This document shows, piece by piece, positions 1-5,036 of a stretch of DNA of 5,095 bases; the stretch's first letter is position 1, and every line of letters starts with the position of its first letter. The DNA is taken from positions 1 through 5,095 of the forward strand of contig PWQB01000325.1 of assembly GCA_003556955.1 (NCBI GenBank). Reading direction: 5' to 3'. A program made the translations under genes and the position numbers. A model generated the notes under the pieces. The model had not been told where the DNA came from. It worked only from the letters and a program-made list of their open reading frames with translations, and ran no database searches. The DNA is from Nostocaceae cyanobacterium CSSed10_463m (GTDB taxonomy: Bacteria > Cyanobacteriota > Cyanobacteriia > Cyanobacteriales > Nostocaceae).

Positions 1-702
1 ATAGTTGTATGATATCCTCTCTGTAACTAACCCACTCTCTAAACTCAGCAGGAGTTAGTTTAATGTTGTCCAAATGATTTATGAATCTCCTTCTTTTTTT
101 TTGATTTCCTCATCATAACCTAAACAAGCATGTGTTAAACCTTGTAAGTCGTCAGTTCCTATTAACCCGCAATAATTAATTAAGTCAATAGAAAAGTTAT
201 ATGATCGTTGAATACCCAAAATTATAAGAGGAAGCACTTCTTTGAAAGTCACTTCTTCCTGCTTATATAATCTTTCGTCAATTTCGTATGCTTTTTTACC
301 GTATGGACTGACTAGTACTGCTTCTTCCTCACAGTCATCAAATAAACTAAGGGCAACTTTTCTTGGTTCAGCAGTTGCAGGGATAATTTTAATTTCAAAT
401 CCACAATCAAGTTCAACTGTAATTTTTAAAGAACTTTTAGATTTCTCATGTTCGTCTAGGTATTCTTGAGTTAGTTTAAATTCTGTTGGAGGAAACCAAA
501 GATAATCTTTCAATTCTTTAGATTTAATTGGTTTTAGAAATTCGTTTTTCCCTGGTGTAGGATCTGAAACAGCATATGTTCCATAAATTCCATTACATTT
601 CCCATTGAAGAAAGTGTAACCTGGGAATAACTTTCTTAAAGATGTAATATTTCCAGGGATATCTTTTATTGTGTGAGTGAAATATTTAGTTTTAAGCATC
701 AT
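1..702 (-). CDS. Predicted -1 frameshift product of the tail chaperone gene (GT-like, partial)
   Basis: If ribosomes slip back one base on the A run at 102-94, translation leaves the short form after the three Lys codons. It continues as RRRFINHLDNI, then KLTPAEFREWVSYRED, and on for 31 codons to the window edge without a stop. The 'L-T-x-x-E-F-x-E-W-x-x-Y' motif (about 58-14) resembles the T domain of GT-type tail chaperones, which typically has an 'eF.eW.a.y.l.p' core. No ATG or GTG exists in this frame after the slip site, so an independent gene would need a TTG (73-71) 13 bases from the AAGGAG at 92-87. The long form would bind the tape measure, with the short form linking to tube subunits. 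The end of the extension and the tape measure gene lie outside the window. Confidence 0.6.
79..702 (-). CDS. Probable tail assembly chaperone, short (G-like) form (about 207 aa)
   Basis: Lambda gpG-type chaperones coat the tape measure protein and recruit tube subunits. Residue numbers here count from the in-frame ATG at 720. Residues 13-90 are a variable N-terminal part (FPGYTFFNGKCNG). Residues 98-120 are strands with IIPATAEPRKVALS (112-125). SPYGKKAYEIDERLY (138-152) follows, then helices EVLPLIILGIQRSYNF (161-176) and IDLINYCGLIGTDDLQGL (179-195). This pattern recalls chaperones placed before tape measure genes. Start choice: AAGGAGG (710-704) lies inside the longest frame and no ribosome site precedes ATG 720, so ATG 702 or 699 is more likely, although their spacing (1 or 4 bases) is short. 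The stop at 81-79 comes 12 bases after a run of nine A's. Position after the tube genes fits strongly. Confidence 0.65.
   Translation of the reverse strand: MMLKTKYFTHTIKDIPGNITSLRKLFPGYTFFNGKCNGIYGTYAVSDPTPGKNEFLKPIKSKELKDYLWFPPTEFKLTQEYLDEHEKSKSSLKITVELDCGFEIKIIPATAEPRKVALSLFDDCEEEAVLVSPYGKKAYEIDERLYKQEEVTFKEVLPLIILGIQRSYNFSIDLINYCGLIGTDDLQGLTHACLGYDEEIKKKEGDS
94..102 (-). promoter_or_regulatory. Candidate -1 ribosomal frameshift slip site (nine A's)
   Basis: The mRNA reads ATC AAA AAA AAA GAA in the zero frame, so it contains A-AAA-AAA, a classical slippery heptamer that lets tandem Lys tRNAs re-pair one base back. It lies 12 bases before the zero-frame stop, where G/GT frameshifts usually occur. 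A GAGG sequence (112-109) ends about 7 bases upstream and could act as an internal Shine-Dalgarno stimulator, as in dnaX; this is inference. I see no strong stem-loop at the usual 5-9 base downstream distance. Confidence 0.65.
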
Positions 703-703
703 G

Positions 704-710
704 CCTCCTT
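704..710 (-). promoter_or_regulatory. Ribosome binding site that decides the chaperone start
   Basis: AAGGAGG is a near-perfect Shine-Dalgarno sequence lying inside the longest reading frame, downstream of the ATG pair at 720/717, which itself has only AT-rich sequence before it. It is followed by C and then ATGATG (702-697). The spacing to ATG 699 is four bases, short but usable; to 702 it is one base. This argues for a start at 699 or 702. Confidence 0.6.
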
Positions 711-737
711 CAGCCATCATGGCTATTTAAATTGTTA

Positions 738-1175
738 TCAGGTATATAAAATAATTCCTATCTCAGTAGTATTATGATCAGCATCTTCATCATAAGCCCT
801 GAATGTAATAGTTAATGAAGATTGTCCCTGAGACTCCAAGCCATCAGTTACTGAAACCACACAAACACTTTTAAGAGTTATAGTTTGATCAGTTGATAAA
901 CCATCTCCACAAGTGCGTAACTTACCTGTCAATATTAATTGACCTGTATCGCCTGGTTCGAAAGACGAAGCAAAAGAACTATCCATAGTTTCAACTGTTA
1001 CATCAACTGAGTACATGTCATCTATAGGGAGATTAACAGTTCTACTTGCATCAGCAGTTAGGTTTGTCTCTTGGGTTGTTTCATTCACAGTACCATTGGT
1101 CAAAGAAGTAATAGTTATCGCTCCTTCACCTTCCCCGAAAACTGCTGAAGTGAGTGCATATGTTTTAGCCGCCAT
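738..1175 (-). CDS. Probable tail tube protein, second of two paralogues (145 aa)
   Basis: This is a clear paralogue of the gene just upstream, about 40% identical by hand alignment. Shared blocks are MA.KT at the start, L.AD.SR.VN (39-48 here), TMD (63-65), PG..G.LIL (74-82), GDG (90-92), E.QG.S.L (114-121), F.AYD..AD (125-132) and the final YT. It differs by a four-residue insertion near residue 14 (GEGE), a two-residue insertion near 72, and three Cys (89, 105, and none conserved with the first copy apart from chance). It is all beta by pattern. TGAGGAG (1188-1182) is at once the stop of the first copy and the ribosome site of this one, 6 bases before the ATG, so the two should be made together. 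Both may build the tube, or one may be a specialised ring or surface variant. Confidence 0.5.
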   Translation of the reverse strand: MAAKTYALTSAVFGEGEGAITITSLTNGTVNETTQETNLTADASRTVNLPIDDMYSVDVTVETMDSSFASSFEPGDTGQLILTGKLRTCGDGLSTDQTITLKSVCVVSVTDGLESQGQSSLTITFRAYDEDADHNTTEIGIILYT

Positions 1176-1181
1176 TTATTT

Positions 1182-1188
1182 CTCCTCA
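1182..1188 (-). promoter_or_regulatory. Stop codon fused to ribosome binding site between the tube paralogues
   Basis: TGAGGAG contains the TGA stop of the first paralogue (1188-1186) and, sharing its A, the AGGAG ribosome site of the second (1186-1182), 6 bases before ATG 1175. The overlap suggests coupled translation of the two proteins. Confidence 0.7.
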
Positions 1189-1602
1189 AGTATATTGAAT
1201 TAGATTTGATTCAGTTTCGTAATCAGCAAGTGGATCATAAGCGATGAAACTAATTACTAGTGCAGATTCACCTTGAGTTTCAATCGTATTGTCTGAACTA
1301 CTCACTTTTGCGTTTGTCATTGTGATTGTTGCACCAGCACTAACACCATCACCAGCCGATCTTTCAACAGTTTTTAAAATTAGTTCACCACATGAACCAG
1401 GTCGAAGTGCCTGACTACCATCCATGGTTGTAACGGACACTATTACAGTTTTTTCATCAACAACAACTTTATTTACTATTCGACTTGAGTCAGCGGATAA
1501 ATCTGTAGGAGTGCTTGTCTTTTCAATTGAAGCACTTTTAACAGATTTAATAGCAACTCCGTCAAAAGTCGCTTCAGATAATAGAAATGTTTTACTTGCC
1601 AT
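1186..1602 (-). CDS. Probable tail tube protein, first of two paralogues (138 aa)
   Basis: Tube proteins form stacked rings along which DNA leaves the head. The protein is almost entirely beta by pattern, with alternating Val/Ile/Thr, 138 residues and no membrane segment. Features include MASKTFLLSEA at the start, LSADSSRIVN (35-44), VSVTTMDGS (56-63), PGSCGELILKT (68-78), GDG (84-86), TQGESALVISFIAYDPLAD (109-127) and YT at the end. Most of these recur in the next gene. Length, beta content and position directly before the tail chaperone gene match major tail proteins of long-tailed phages. AGGAG (1613-1609) is 6 bases before the ATG. A tail-tube-related minor protein or a decoration protein is the alternative. 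Which paralogue forms the main tube cannot be told from sequence. Confidence 0.5.
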   Translation of the reverse strand: MASKTFLLSEATFDGVAIKSVKSASIEKTSTPTDLSADSSRIVNKVVVDEKTVIVSVTTMDGSQALRPGSCGELILKTVERSAGDGVSAGATITMTNAKVSSSDNTIETQGESALVISFIAYDPLADYETESNLIQYT

Positions 1603-1638
1603 CTTGTTCTCCTGTTACATGTATATTTATGTGATTAT

Positions 1639-2040
1639 TCACATCTTTTTCATCAAAATTTCTTTTGTCAATTCAGTTATCTTATCTAGATCTTCTTTCC
1701 TGAAATGTGTGAAATCTAAACCTTTTGCTATTAGATTCTTACCATATATGGGATATGATACAGTCATTCCCTGATAATTAACTTTAATTGATCCTAAAAC
1801 AGTATCTCTTAGAGTTCCTTCAGCAACTAATTGGGGTAATCGTTGACCATATTTTTTCATTTTAGTCATTTCATATCTTTGTGTGTTAGGTGCCCAACCC
1901 ATTTTCTGAGTATTTCCAAATTGAAATCGACTAGGTAACTCATCTCTGACCCACTGTCTCACAGCTTCCTGAACAGCAGGAGATAAGTTCTTCTCTTGCC
2001 ACTTTAAGAATTCTTGAATTTCAGCAACTGATCGCATCAT
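1639..2040 (-). CDS. HK97 gp10 / Mu gpG-like head-tail joining or tail completion protein (133 aa)
   Basis: This family closes the head-tail joint or completes the tail. The N-terminal helix (5-34, AEIQEFLKWQEK through EAVRQWVRDELPSRF) is followed by the loop MGWAPNTQRY (47-56). Next comes LVAEGTLRDTVLGSIKV (71-87), matching the 'L..tG.Lr.Si...v' hallmark, then a strand with IYGK (98-101). The terminal segment FTHFRKEDLDKITELTKEIL (110-129) matches the 'R.flgls.eD...i..i...l' ending. Length is typical. It overlaps the previous gene at ATGATG. AGGAGAG (2057-2051) is 10 bases from the first ATG (2040) and 13 from the second (2037), which favours 2040. The family call is by pattern only; among the connector genes here it is one of the better supported. 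Confidence 0.62.
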   Translation of the reverse strand: MMRSVAEIQEFLKWQEKNLSPAVQEAVRQWVRDELPSRFQFGNTQKMGWAPNTQRYEMTKMKKYGQRLPQLVAEGTLRDTVLGSIKVNYQGMTVSYPIYGKNLIAKGLDFTHFRKEDLDKITELTKEILMKKM

Positions 2041-2720
2041 AATGTAAACTCTCTCCTAACATTTATTTGAATTTCTGCAATTGTCTTAGGGCAAGTACTG
2101 TCCATTGCTTGAAGATCACTATAGAGAGTTATATTACTATTTCCTTCTTCAACAATTCCTTTAGTTAATAGTTCAGGCATTCTCATGATTACTAGTCGTT
2201 CACTTTCGTTTGCTGATACAAATTCCATTGATCCTACTAGATTGTCTCCACTAGGTGCAGTCGTAGTTGAATAAACGACATCAGCTTCATAATCACTAAA
2301 TCCTGTTATATTCATTGGTGCGACAATAGGAACAAGTACACAGTCACCTTCTTTCATAGTTAATGAAGTGGTTACGAATGTACCATCTGGTTGAACAACT
2401 CCAATGTCGATAAATGAAACAACTATTCTATTATAGACATCATCAATATCTCTATCTGTTACATCTAAATTAAAAAAATCAGGAGTTATGAAATGGCTTG
2501 AATCAGTAGTTCCGAAGTCAAAATGACCCTGACCACTATTAAGAATGTCAACATCTAAACGATAATAGCCATCTAAGAGGTTCTGTACACTATCTATGTC
2601 TGCACTGTCATAGGTATCAGAACCAATCCGACCATTCAAGGTGAAATCTGAAATATCTGTAACTTCTGCACCAGAGATGTCAGTCACTAAAACAGTAAAA
2701 GTATTCATTCCTTTCTTCAT
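2037..2720 (-). CDS. Two-domain beta-rich (Ig-like) virion protein (227 aa)
   Basis: The sequence suggests two beta domains joined near residue 90. Domain 1 (about 6-88) runs TFTVLVTDISGAEV, then NLLDGYYRLDVDILNSGQGH. The 'l.dGyYrldv' pattern is one I associate with Ig-like or BppU-type domains in phage tail and neck proteins. Residues 80-96 (PDFFNLDVTDRDIDDVY) look like a linker. Domain 2 (about 98-225) has LTMKEGDCVLVPIV, then TGFSDYEADVVYS and, at the end, AEIQINVRREF, again a beta-sandwich pattern. No membrane segment or enzyme motif is seen. It lies between the terminator-like and gp10-like genes, so it may be a neck decoration or an adhesin-like accessory; this is inference. TAGGAG (2732-2727) is both the upstream stop and the ribosome site, 6 bases before ATG 2720, which favours that start over the Met at codon 5. 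Confidence 0.55.
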   Translation of the reverse strand: MKKGMNTFTVLVTDISGAEVTDISDFTLNGRIGSDTYDSADIDSVQNLLDGYYRLDVDILNSGQGHFDFGTTDSSHFITPDFFNLDVTDRDIDDVYNRIVVSFIDIGVVQPDGTFVTTSLTMKEGDCVLVPIVAPMNITGFSDYEADVVYSTTTAPSGDNLVGSMEFVSANESERLVIMRMPELLTKGIVEEGNSNITLYSDLQAMDSTCPKTIAEIQINVRREFTL

Positions 2721-2726
2721 TTCGTT

Positions 2727-2732
2727 CTCCTA
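2727..2732 (-). promoter_or_regulatory. Stop codon fused to ribosome binding site
   Basis: TAGGAG gives the TAG stop of the terminator-like gene (2732-2730) and the AGGAG site for the Ig-like protein, 6 bases before ATG 2720. It fixes the downstream start at 2720. Confidence 0.7.
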
Positions 2733-3170
2733 GTATGAATTTTCCACATTAAAATTAACTTTTAAAACAAAGATAGTCGGATTAAATTGCAATTGTTCAA
2801 CAGTCTCACCACCTATTCTATAATTCGCTCTACCTCTTAGATCGTCTCTGATTGATTCAAACATTTGATATGCTTGATCCCATTGATCTTCTTGATCTTG
2901 CATTCTCTGATTAGTCACAACAATTTCAATTATAAAATTACTCGTAACAGTCCCACCTCTTGATGAGGACGTCTGTGCATTGAAGTCTCTTGGTCCTCTG
3001 AATACTCTAACAAAAGGGCATCTACCACGATTCTGACCACCAACACCAAGCATCCCACCAGCATCACCATAAAATATATGTTTAGAATTCCAATCACTTG
3101 ATATTATACCTGTGATTGATTCTGGAACTGATTGAACTGAGGCGATCAAATCATCTAACATAGTCTTCAT
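2730..3170 (-). CDS. Probable tail terminator / tail completion protein (146 aa)
   Basis: Tail terminators (lambda gpU role) form a ring that caps the tail tube and docks it to the head. The protein shows the alpha/beta order expected: an N-terminal helix (1-14, MLDDLIASVQSV), then a Gly-rich loop (35-50, GDAGGMLGVGGQNRGR), then strands CPFVRVFRG (51-59) and SNFIIEIVVTNQ (77-88). A long helix (93-113, DQWDQAYQMFESIRDDL) and two final strands (VEQLQFNP, TIFVLKVNFNVE) follow. Length is normal for the family. Its ATG overlaps the upstream TGA (ATGA, 3170-3167). No close AGGAG exists; GAGGG lies about 11-12 bases away, so translational coupling is likely. The call rests on fold pattern and position; another connector component remains possible. 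Confidence 0.5.
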   Translation of the reverse strand: MKTMLDDLIASVQSVPESITGIISSDWNSKHIFYGDAGGMLGVGGQNRGRCPFVRVFRGPRDFNAQTSSSRGGTVTSNFIIEIVVTNQRMQDQEDQWDQAYQMFESIRDDLRGRANYRIGGETVEQLQFNPTIFVLKVNFNVENSY

Positions 3171-3838
3171 ACTCTGTTAACCCTCACTGAGAAGAAACCA
3201 ACTGAGAAAGGATAGTTCAACCATTTTAATTTTTTAAATTCTGGAGGAATAAACCCTTTCTTATCATATCGGTCCTCAAACTTACTTGCCTCTGAACAAT
3301 AGTGATCAACTAATGCCCACACATCACTTCCAGCAGAGAATAATTGATGTCCTACTGTGCAACAGACTTTATTTCTTAGATACCTAGCAAGAGAAGGGAT
3401 ATTTAAATCATCAGAATGATAACTAACTATTAATGTAGTGTCAGGATCGTATGATTCACCTAAGATTACTTCATTTCCAACAACTTCATAATCTTCAAAG
3501 ATTGCAAAATCATTAAAAACTGTCTCACAAGGATTGTGGCATAATAATCCATTAAACTCATCTAAAATTCTAATTTGAATGCATTCAGGTTCACCAATTA
3601 AAGTAATTATATACTCACCATCTTCATTTGGGCAAATGTTTTCAAAAATGTGAGGAGCTATCCAACCTTCAATCATGGCAACAATTGCTGGGTGGAGATA
3701 TTGAAGTGATTCATCGAAGGCTAATTCTAGTTCATTTGTTATTATCTCAGCACCTGAGATTCCATTAGTTGCCCAATCACTCCCTTGAGTGCTGTTAAAT
3801 GACTGTATGATATCATCATGATCTAATCCATAAAACAT
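3167..3838 (-). CDS. Probable head-tail connector (adaptor-like) protein (223 aa)
   Basis: This probably sits below the portal in the neck of the virion. Residues 28-58 contain a helical stretch (ITNELELAFDESLQYLHPAI), reminiscent of the N-terminal helices of gp6/DUF1320-type adaptors. Residues 74-140 are a beta-rich insertion. Residues 146-205 are helical again (NIPSLARYLRNKVCC, then WALVDHYCSEASKFEDRYD and PPEFKKLKWL), matching the second helical bundle and Tyr/Asp-rich end of such adaptors. At 223 residues it is longer than the usual 100-150, which the beta insertion would explain. It has seven Cys, including CHNPC at 100-104 and CC at 159-160. Position before terminator-like and gp10-like genes fits. 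AAGGAG (3852-3847) lies 8 bases before the ATG and shares bases with the upstream stop. A minor head protein is the main alternative. Confidence 0.5.
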   Translation of the reverse strand: MFYGLDHDDIIQSFNSTQGSDWATNGISGAEIITNELELAFDESLQYLHPAIVAMIEGWIAPHIFENICPNEDGEYIITLIGEPECIQIRILDEFNGLLCHNPCETVFNDFAIFEDYEVVGNEVILGESYDPDTTLIVSYHSDDLNIPSLARYLRNKVCCTVGHQLFSAGSDVWALVDHYCSEASKFEDRYDKKGFIPPEFKKLKWLNYPFSVGFFSVRVNRV

Positions 3839-3846
3839 ATTAATTG

Positions 3847-3854
3847 CTCCTTTA
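3847..3854 (-). promoter_or_regulatory. Stop codon overlapping ribosome binding site before the adaptor gene
   Basis: TAAAGGAG combines the TAA stop of the coiled-coil protein (3854-3852) with the AAGGAG site, 8 bases before ATG 3838, supporting that start. Confidence 0.65.
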
Positions 3855-4226
3855 TTGCACTAACGCCAGTTTATAGGTTTCACCATTTATATTCACTTGT
3901 ATATAGCCTTCAATTGTAGTATCACTACCCGTAACAACTGGTGTATCTGCCATCAAAACTTCTTCTGATATTTTTTTTGTCAATGAAATATCTAAATTTT
4001 CTATATCTGTTTCTAATGGGCTAAAATCTATATTATCAATTGCCCCTGATAAGTTAATTACCTCCCCTTGAAGGTTACTAATATCACCTTCAATTTCTGA
4101 CAGATCAATTGACCCAATTGCTGCATCCACTTCGGAACGGGAATAGACAACTAAATCATCTCTTGCTTCTTCGGGAGTTCTTATGATAACTAACTCCGGA
4201 AATTGTCTTTGTCTATTGACGGCCAT
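3852..4226 (-). CDS. Small coiled-coil virion-like protein (124 aa)
   Basis: I do not recognise a named family. Residues 1-30 are a polar N-terminus (QFPELVIIRTPEEAR). Residues 31-90 show spaced Ile/Leu/Val suited to a coiled coil or fibre shaft, including the related segments EIEGDISNLQGEVINLSGAI and LETDIENLDISLTKKI. The last part (about 95-124) is predicted beta: VVTGSDTTIEGYIQVNINGE followed by TYKLALV. A short 'I-x-V-x-I-N-G-x-T-Y-K' strand pair at the very end is common in small phage structural proteins. A trimeric helix with a small beta cap would make it a minor fibre, spike or head-fibre component, which is inference. The start is well supported: AGGGAGG (4239-4233) lies 6 bases before the ATG, inside the end of the upstream gene, so the two are probably translationally coupled. 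Confidence 0.6.
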   Translation of the reverse strand: MAVNRQRQFPELVIIRTPEEARDDLVVYSRSEVDAAIGSIDLSEIEGDISNLQGEVINLSGAIDNIDFSPLETDIENLDISLTKKISEEVLMADTPVVTGSDTTIEGYIQVNINGETYKLALVQ

Positions 4227-4581
4227 CTCGTTCCTCCCTAATTGCTATTCTCACTTCCCTAACGATATCACTTCTTAGTTTTTCGAAATCTGCTCTTTGC
4301 TGTAATTGATTGTGTTCAACTATTAGAATTTTTGAATTTAATGACGACATGTAAATAAAGAAACTAATTATGAAAGGAATTAGAATGACTAATAACTTAT
4401 TCCAGTCGATTAACCCTTTTTTCATGTTAAAATATTCCTCTCTGGCTAACTCTTTTATCTTGGCAGGATTATGTGGACAATGTTTGCTGTGATCAGTAGG
4501 GTGCATTCTAACCATCCTCTCAGTTGATTTCTCATCTTCGGCTTCATTACTATTTATCATTTTTTTAGTTGTTCTATCCAT
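4213..4581 (-). CDS. Small single-pass membrane protein with His/Cys cluster (122 aa)
   Basis: I do not recognise the family. The frame opens at 4647, but I place the start at ATG 4581. It lies one base after the upstream stop (TAA 4585-4583), has GGTGA (4591-4587) at a good distance, and avoids a 65-base overlap. Residues 1-25 are polar and charged. Residues 27-37 (HPTDHSKHCPH) hold four His and one Cys, which could bind a metal. Residues 62-81 form one clear hydrophobic membrane segment (LLVILIPFIISFFIYM core). Residues 85-118 are a charged helix with coiled-coil character (QLQQRADFEKLRSDIVREV). The last 14 bases overlap the next gene. A holin-like, spanin-like or DNA-entry membrane role would fit a small phage membrane protein, but none is shown. 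No signal-peptide cleavage site or lipobox is seen. Confidence 0.75.
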   Translation of the reverse strand: MDRTTKKMINSNEAEDEKSTERMVRMHPTDHSKHCPHNPAKIKELAREEYFNMKKGLIDWNKLLVILIPFIISFFIYMSSLNSKILIVEHNQLQQRADFEKLRSDIVREVRIAIREERDGRQ

Positions 4582-4582
4582 T

Positions 4583-5020
4583 TTATTCACCGAAAAGAAC
4601 TTCTCTGATTGGATATGGGGGAGGTCCAACTGTTGAGAAATCCTCATTAATTAAGTCAATTATTTCTTTTGAATGTGAGGAAGTTACTTGATCCCTTCTA
4701 GCATAATATTCTGTCCAGATTGATTTAATCCAATCGCCAAATGCAGCAGCTTTAGATGATCCTGCCAATTTAAGCTGAAGTAGGGCACTAAAACCACCAT
4801 TAGCAACATGGGAATACTCATAATCAGTTGCTGCTTGCCACAATCTTTCAATTTTTTGATATTTGAAATCATCTAAGCTGATGACATAAGTATCAATTTC
4901 CTCTTGAGTTATATGATCAGGAACAAGTAAGTATCCTGGTTTGTGTGATTGAGGGTAGTCGCCTTGAGCATCAAAATATTTTTGACCATCAAAATTGTCA
5001 GGTATAATTAATTCTTTCAT
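4583..5020 (-). CDS. Probable tail fibre assembly / chaperone-like protein (145 aa)
   Basis: The 145-residue cytoplasmic protein has no signal peptide or membrane segment. Its N-terminal third (about 1-50) is variable, with Gly/Pro/Tyr. The middle (about 53-112) is helical, with the Ala-rich run LAGSSKAAAFGDWIKSIWTE followed by YYARRDQV. This resembles the 'A..W...lW..YYaRK' helix common in small phage proteins encoded next to fibre genes. The C-terminus has VGPPPYPIREVL, similar to the 'GP.PY.f.ei' ending of some fibre-associated proteins. It starts 10 bases after the stop pair of the preceding virion gene, and AGGAG (5032-5028) sits 7 bases before the ATG. Such proteins usually help fibres fold or oligomerise, and some remain in the virion. 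The role here is inferred from pattern and position; a non-chaperone virion protein is possible. Confidence 0.5.
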   Translation of the reverse strand: MKELIIPDNFDGQKYFDAQGDYPQSHKPGYLLVPDHITQEEIDTYVISLDDFKYQKIERLWQAATDYEYSHVANGGFSALLQLKLAGSSKAAAFGDWIKSIWTEYYARRDQVTSSHSKEIIDLINEDFSTVGPPPYPIREVLFGE

Positions 5021-5027
5021 TTTTTTT

Positions 5028-5036
5028 CTCCTATTA
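5028..5036 (-). promoter_or_regulatory. Double stop overlapping ribosome binding site
   Basis: TAATAGGAG holds two consecutive in-frame stops of the upstream virion gene (TAA 5036-5034, TAG 5033-5031). Its AGGAG (5032-5028) is the ribosome site for the fibre-assembly-like gene, 7 bases before ATG 5020. A tandem stop limits readthrough into the next gene. Confidence 0.65.

Noticed and set aside
25..60. Seven-base inverted repeat (arms 25-31 and 54-60) downstream of the slip site, as a possible frameshift stimulator
   Set aside because: The stem starts about 33 bases after the slip site, far beyond the usual 5-9 bases, has a 22-base loop and is AT-rich; probably chance.
60..102. +1 (or -2) frameshift on the A run
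   Set aside because: That frame reaches TAA at 62-60 after about 10 codons and encodes nothing recognisable, whereas the -1 frame stays open with a T-domain-like motif.
242..469. Plus-strand open frame of 75 codons
   Set aside because: It lies antisense inside the well-supported chaperone gene, has no ribosome site and is rich in Ser/Thr from antisense codons; a shadow frame.
1015..1203. Plus-strand open frame of 62 codons
   Set aside because: It is antisense to the second tube paralogue, whose protein is conserved with its neighbour. No ribosome site or domain is visible.
1424..1774. Plus-strand open frame of 116 codons with hydrophobic stretches
   Set aside because: It is antisense to two genes and their junction. 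The hydrophobic look comes from reading AT-rich antisense codons, and it lacks a ribosome site.
4582..4647. N-terminal extension of the membrane protein to an ATG at 4647
   Set aside because: It would overlap the upstream gene by 65 bases. ATG 4581 directly follows that gene's stop and has GGTGA at suitable spacing.
4684..4872. Second minus-strand frame of 62 codons inside the fibre-assembly-like gene
   Set aside because: It is fully nested in another frame of a gene with a strong start signal, and has no ribosome site or recognisable pattern.
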